Assembly (NCBI GenBank): GCA_030696525.1
Contig: JAUYSB010000077.1
Location: forward strand, 1-62,684
Origin: Hydrogenophaga sp.
GTDB lineage: Bacteria; Pseudomonadota; Gammaproteobacteria; Burkholderiales; Burkholderiaceae_C
Direction of reading: 5' to 3'
DNA: 62,684 bases
The notes under the pieces were generated by a model that was not told where the DNA came from, ran no database searches, and saw only the letters and a program-made list of their open reading frames with translations. Position 1 is the first letter of the stretch; every line of letters begins with the position of its first letter. The position numbers were made by a program, and so were the translations under genes. Positions 62,212 to 62,684 of this stretch are shown here, piece after piece.

Positions 62212-62684
62212 ATGCTCGACGACACCCTCAAATCGCAGTTGCAGCAGTACCTCGGCATGCTGCGCCAGCCCATCCAAATGATCGCCTCGCTGGACGACAG
62301 CGCCACCGGCACCGAGATGCGCGACCTGCTGGACACCATCGTTTCGCTGTCCGACAAGGTCACGCTGGACACCAGCGGTGACGACGCCCGCAAGCCTTCG
62401 TTTGTGGTGGCGCGCGCCGGTGAAACCCAGGGCGTGCGTTTTGCCGGCCTGCCGCTGGGCCACGAGTTCACTTCGCTGGTGCTGGCGCTGCTGTGGACCG
62501 GCGGTCACCCGCCCAAGGTCGAGCAGGACGTGATCGACGCCATCAAAACGCTGGACGGCGACTTCAACTTCGAGGTCTACATGTCCCTGAGCTGCCACAA
62601 CTGGCCGGACGGGGTGCAGGCGCTGTCGCTAATGGCCATCCTCACCCCCAAGGTCAAGACCGTGGTGATCGAAGGCGGCGCCTT
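62212..62684 (+). CDS. ahpF: Alkyl hydroperoxide reductase subunit F, N-terminal part
   Basis: This is the first ~157 residues of AhpF, the flavoprotein that reduces AhpC with NADH; the gene runs off the window. The N-terminal double-thioredoxin-fold domain is clear (RKPSFVVARAGETQGVRFAGLPLGHEF, then LVLALLWTGGHPPK). In E. coli this domain carries the redox pair SCHNCPD (Cys129/Cys132). Here the sequence reads SCHNWPDG: the first Cys is at 128 but the second is a TGG Trp codon at 62602-62604. This would break electron transfer to AhpC unless it is a sequence error. An AGGAG ribosome site precedes the ATG. Confidence 0.9.
   Translation, partial: MLDDTLKSQLQQYLGMLRQPIQMIASLDDSATGTEMRDLLDTIVSLSDKVTLDTSGDDARKPSFVVARAGETQGVRFAGLPLGHEFTSLVLALLWTGGHPPKVEQDVIDAIKTLDGDFNFEVYMSLSCHNWPDGVQALSLMAILTPKVKTVVIEGGA

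Overview
The window is GC-rich, gene-dense chromosomal DNA from a betaproteobacterium. It is most likely a member of the Comamonadaceae (Hydrogenophaga/Acidovorax-like). The evidence is the nuoM-nuoN-DUF2818 order, the 180-kDa-class NAD-glutamate dehydrogenase, the BPSS1780-type membrane protein beside thrB, a Bug-type solute receptor, and the general protein flavour. The family is an inference; no rRNA or tRNA gene is present to settle it. Both ends cut a gene: nuoM at the left and ahpF at the right.

Layout. 0-3.3 kb: end of the respiratory complex I operon (nuoM', nuoN, DUF2818) running into a NUDIX ADP-sugar pyrophosphatase and a DUF1178 gene, closed by a hairpin terminator. 3.5-13 kb: NAD-glutamate dehydrogenase, an ABC exporter, a ComEA-like DNA-binding protein, a CoA-pyrophosphatase-type NUDIX protein and a CobD/CbiB-like membrane protein. 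12-16.9 kb: rsgA/M48 protease, orn, and a phosphate permease with its PhoU-like partner. 17-19.2 kb: a DEAD-box RNA helicase behind a strong promoter and a ~310-nt structured leader. 19.3-26.5 kb: a large GGDEF-EAL signalling protein, a hydroxyacid-dehydrogenase-type reductase, an esterase, a DUF962 protein and guaC with a terminator-like hairpin in its leader. 26.7-35.6 kb: uvrD, a 122-bp inverted-repeat element, thrB, polA, an apparently acquired higBA toxin-antitoxin pair and arfB. 35.6-44.7 kb: mixed metabolism (M20 amidohydrolase, AraC regulator, SUMF1-like protein, ylqF-gshA, ferredoxin, dienelactone hydrolase, DUF4399 lipoprotein, quinone oxidoreductase). 44.8-50.8 kb: surE-pcm-nlpD, rlmD, a lipoprotein, a Bax-inhibitor-1 protein and a GlcG-like protein.

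The right-hand 12 kb is the most distinctive part. First, a Bug receptor, an IclR regulator and a self-sufficient CYP116B-type P450 (heme, FMN-reductase and 2Fe-2S domains in one chain) share the same palindrome, TTACGCA-N-TGCGTAA, in their promoter regions; this looks like a small catabolic regulon. Second, a seven-gene, tightly coupled iron-uptake operon (TonB-dependent receptor, PiuC-type dioxygenase, FMN alpha-hydroxyacid oxidase, tonB, exbB, exbD, hemP) starts from a promoter overlapped by a Fur-box-like repeat. Third, ahpC-ahpF follows, with an unexpected Trp in place of the second cysteine of the AhpF N-terminal redox pair.

A recurring regulatory theme is a TAnAAT-like -10 element only 6-7 nt before the start codon at several unrelated genes, suggesting leaderless or nearly leaderless mRNAs. 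No CRISPR array, rRNA, tRNA, prophage or complete insertion sequence was seen.
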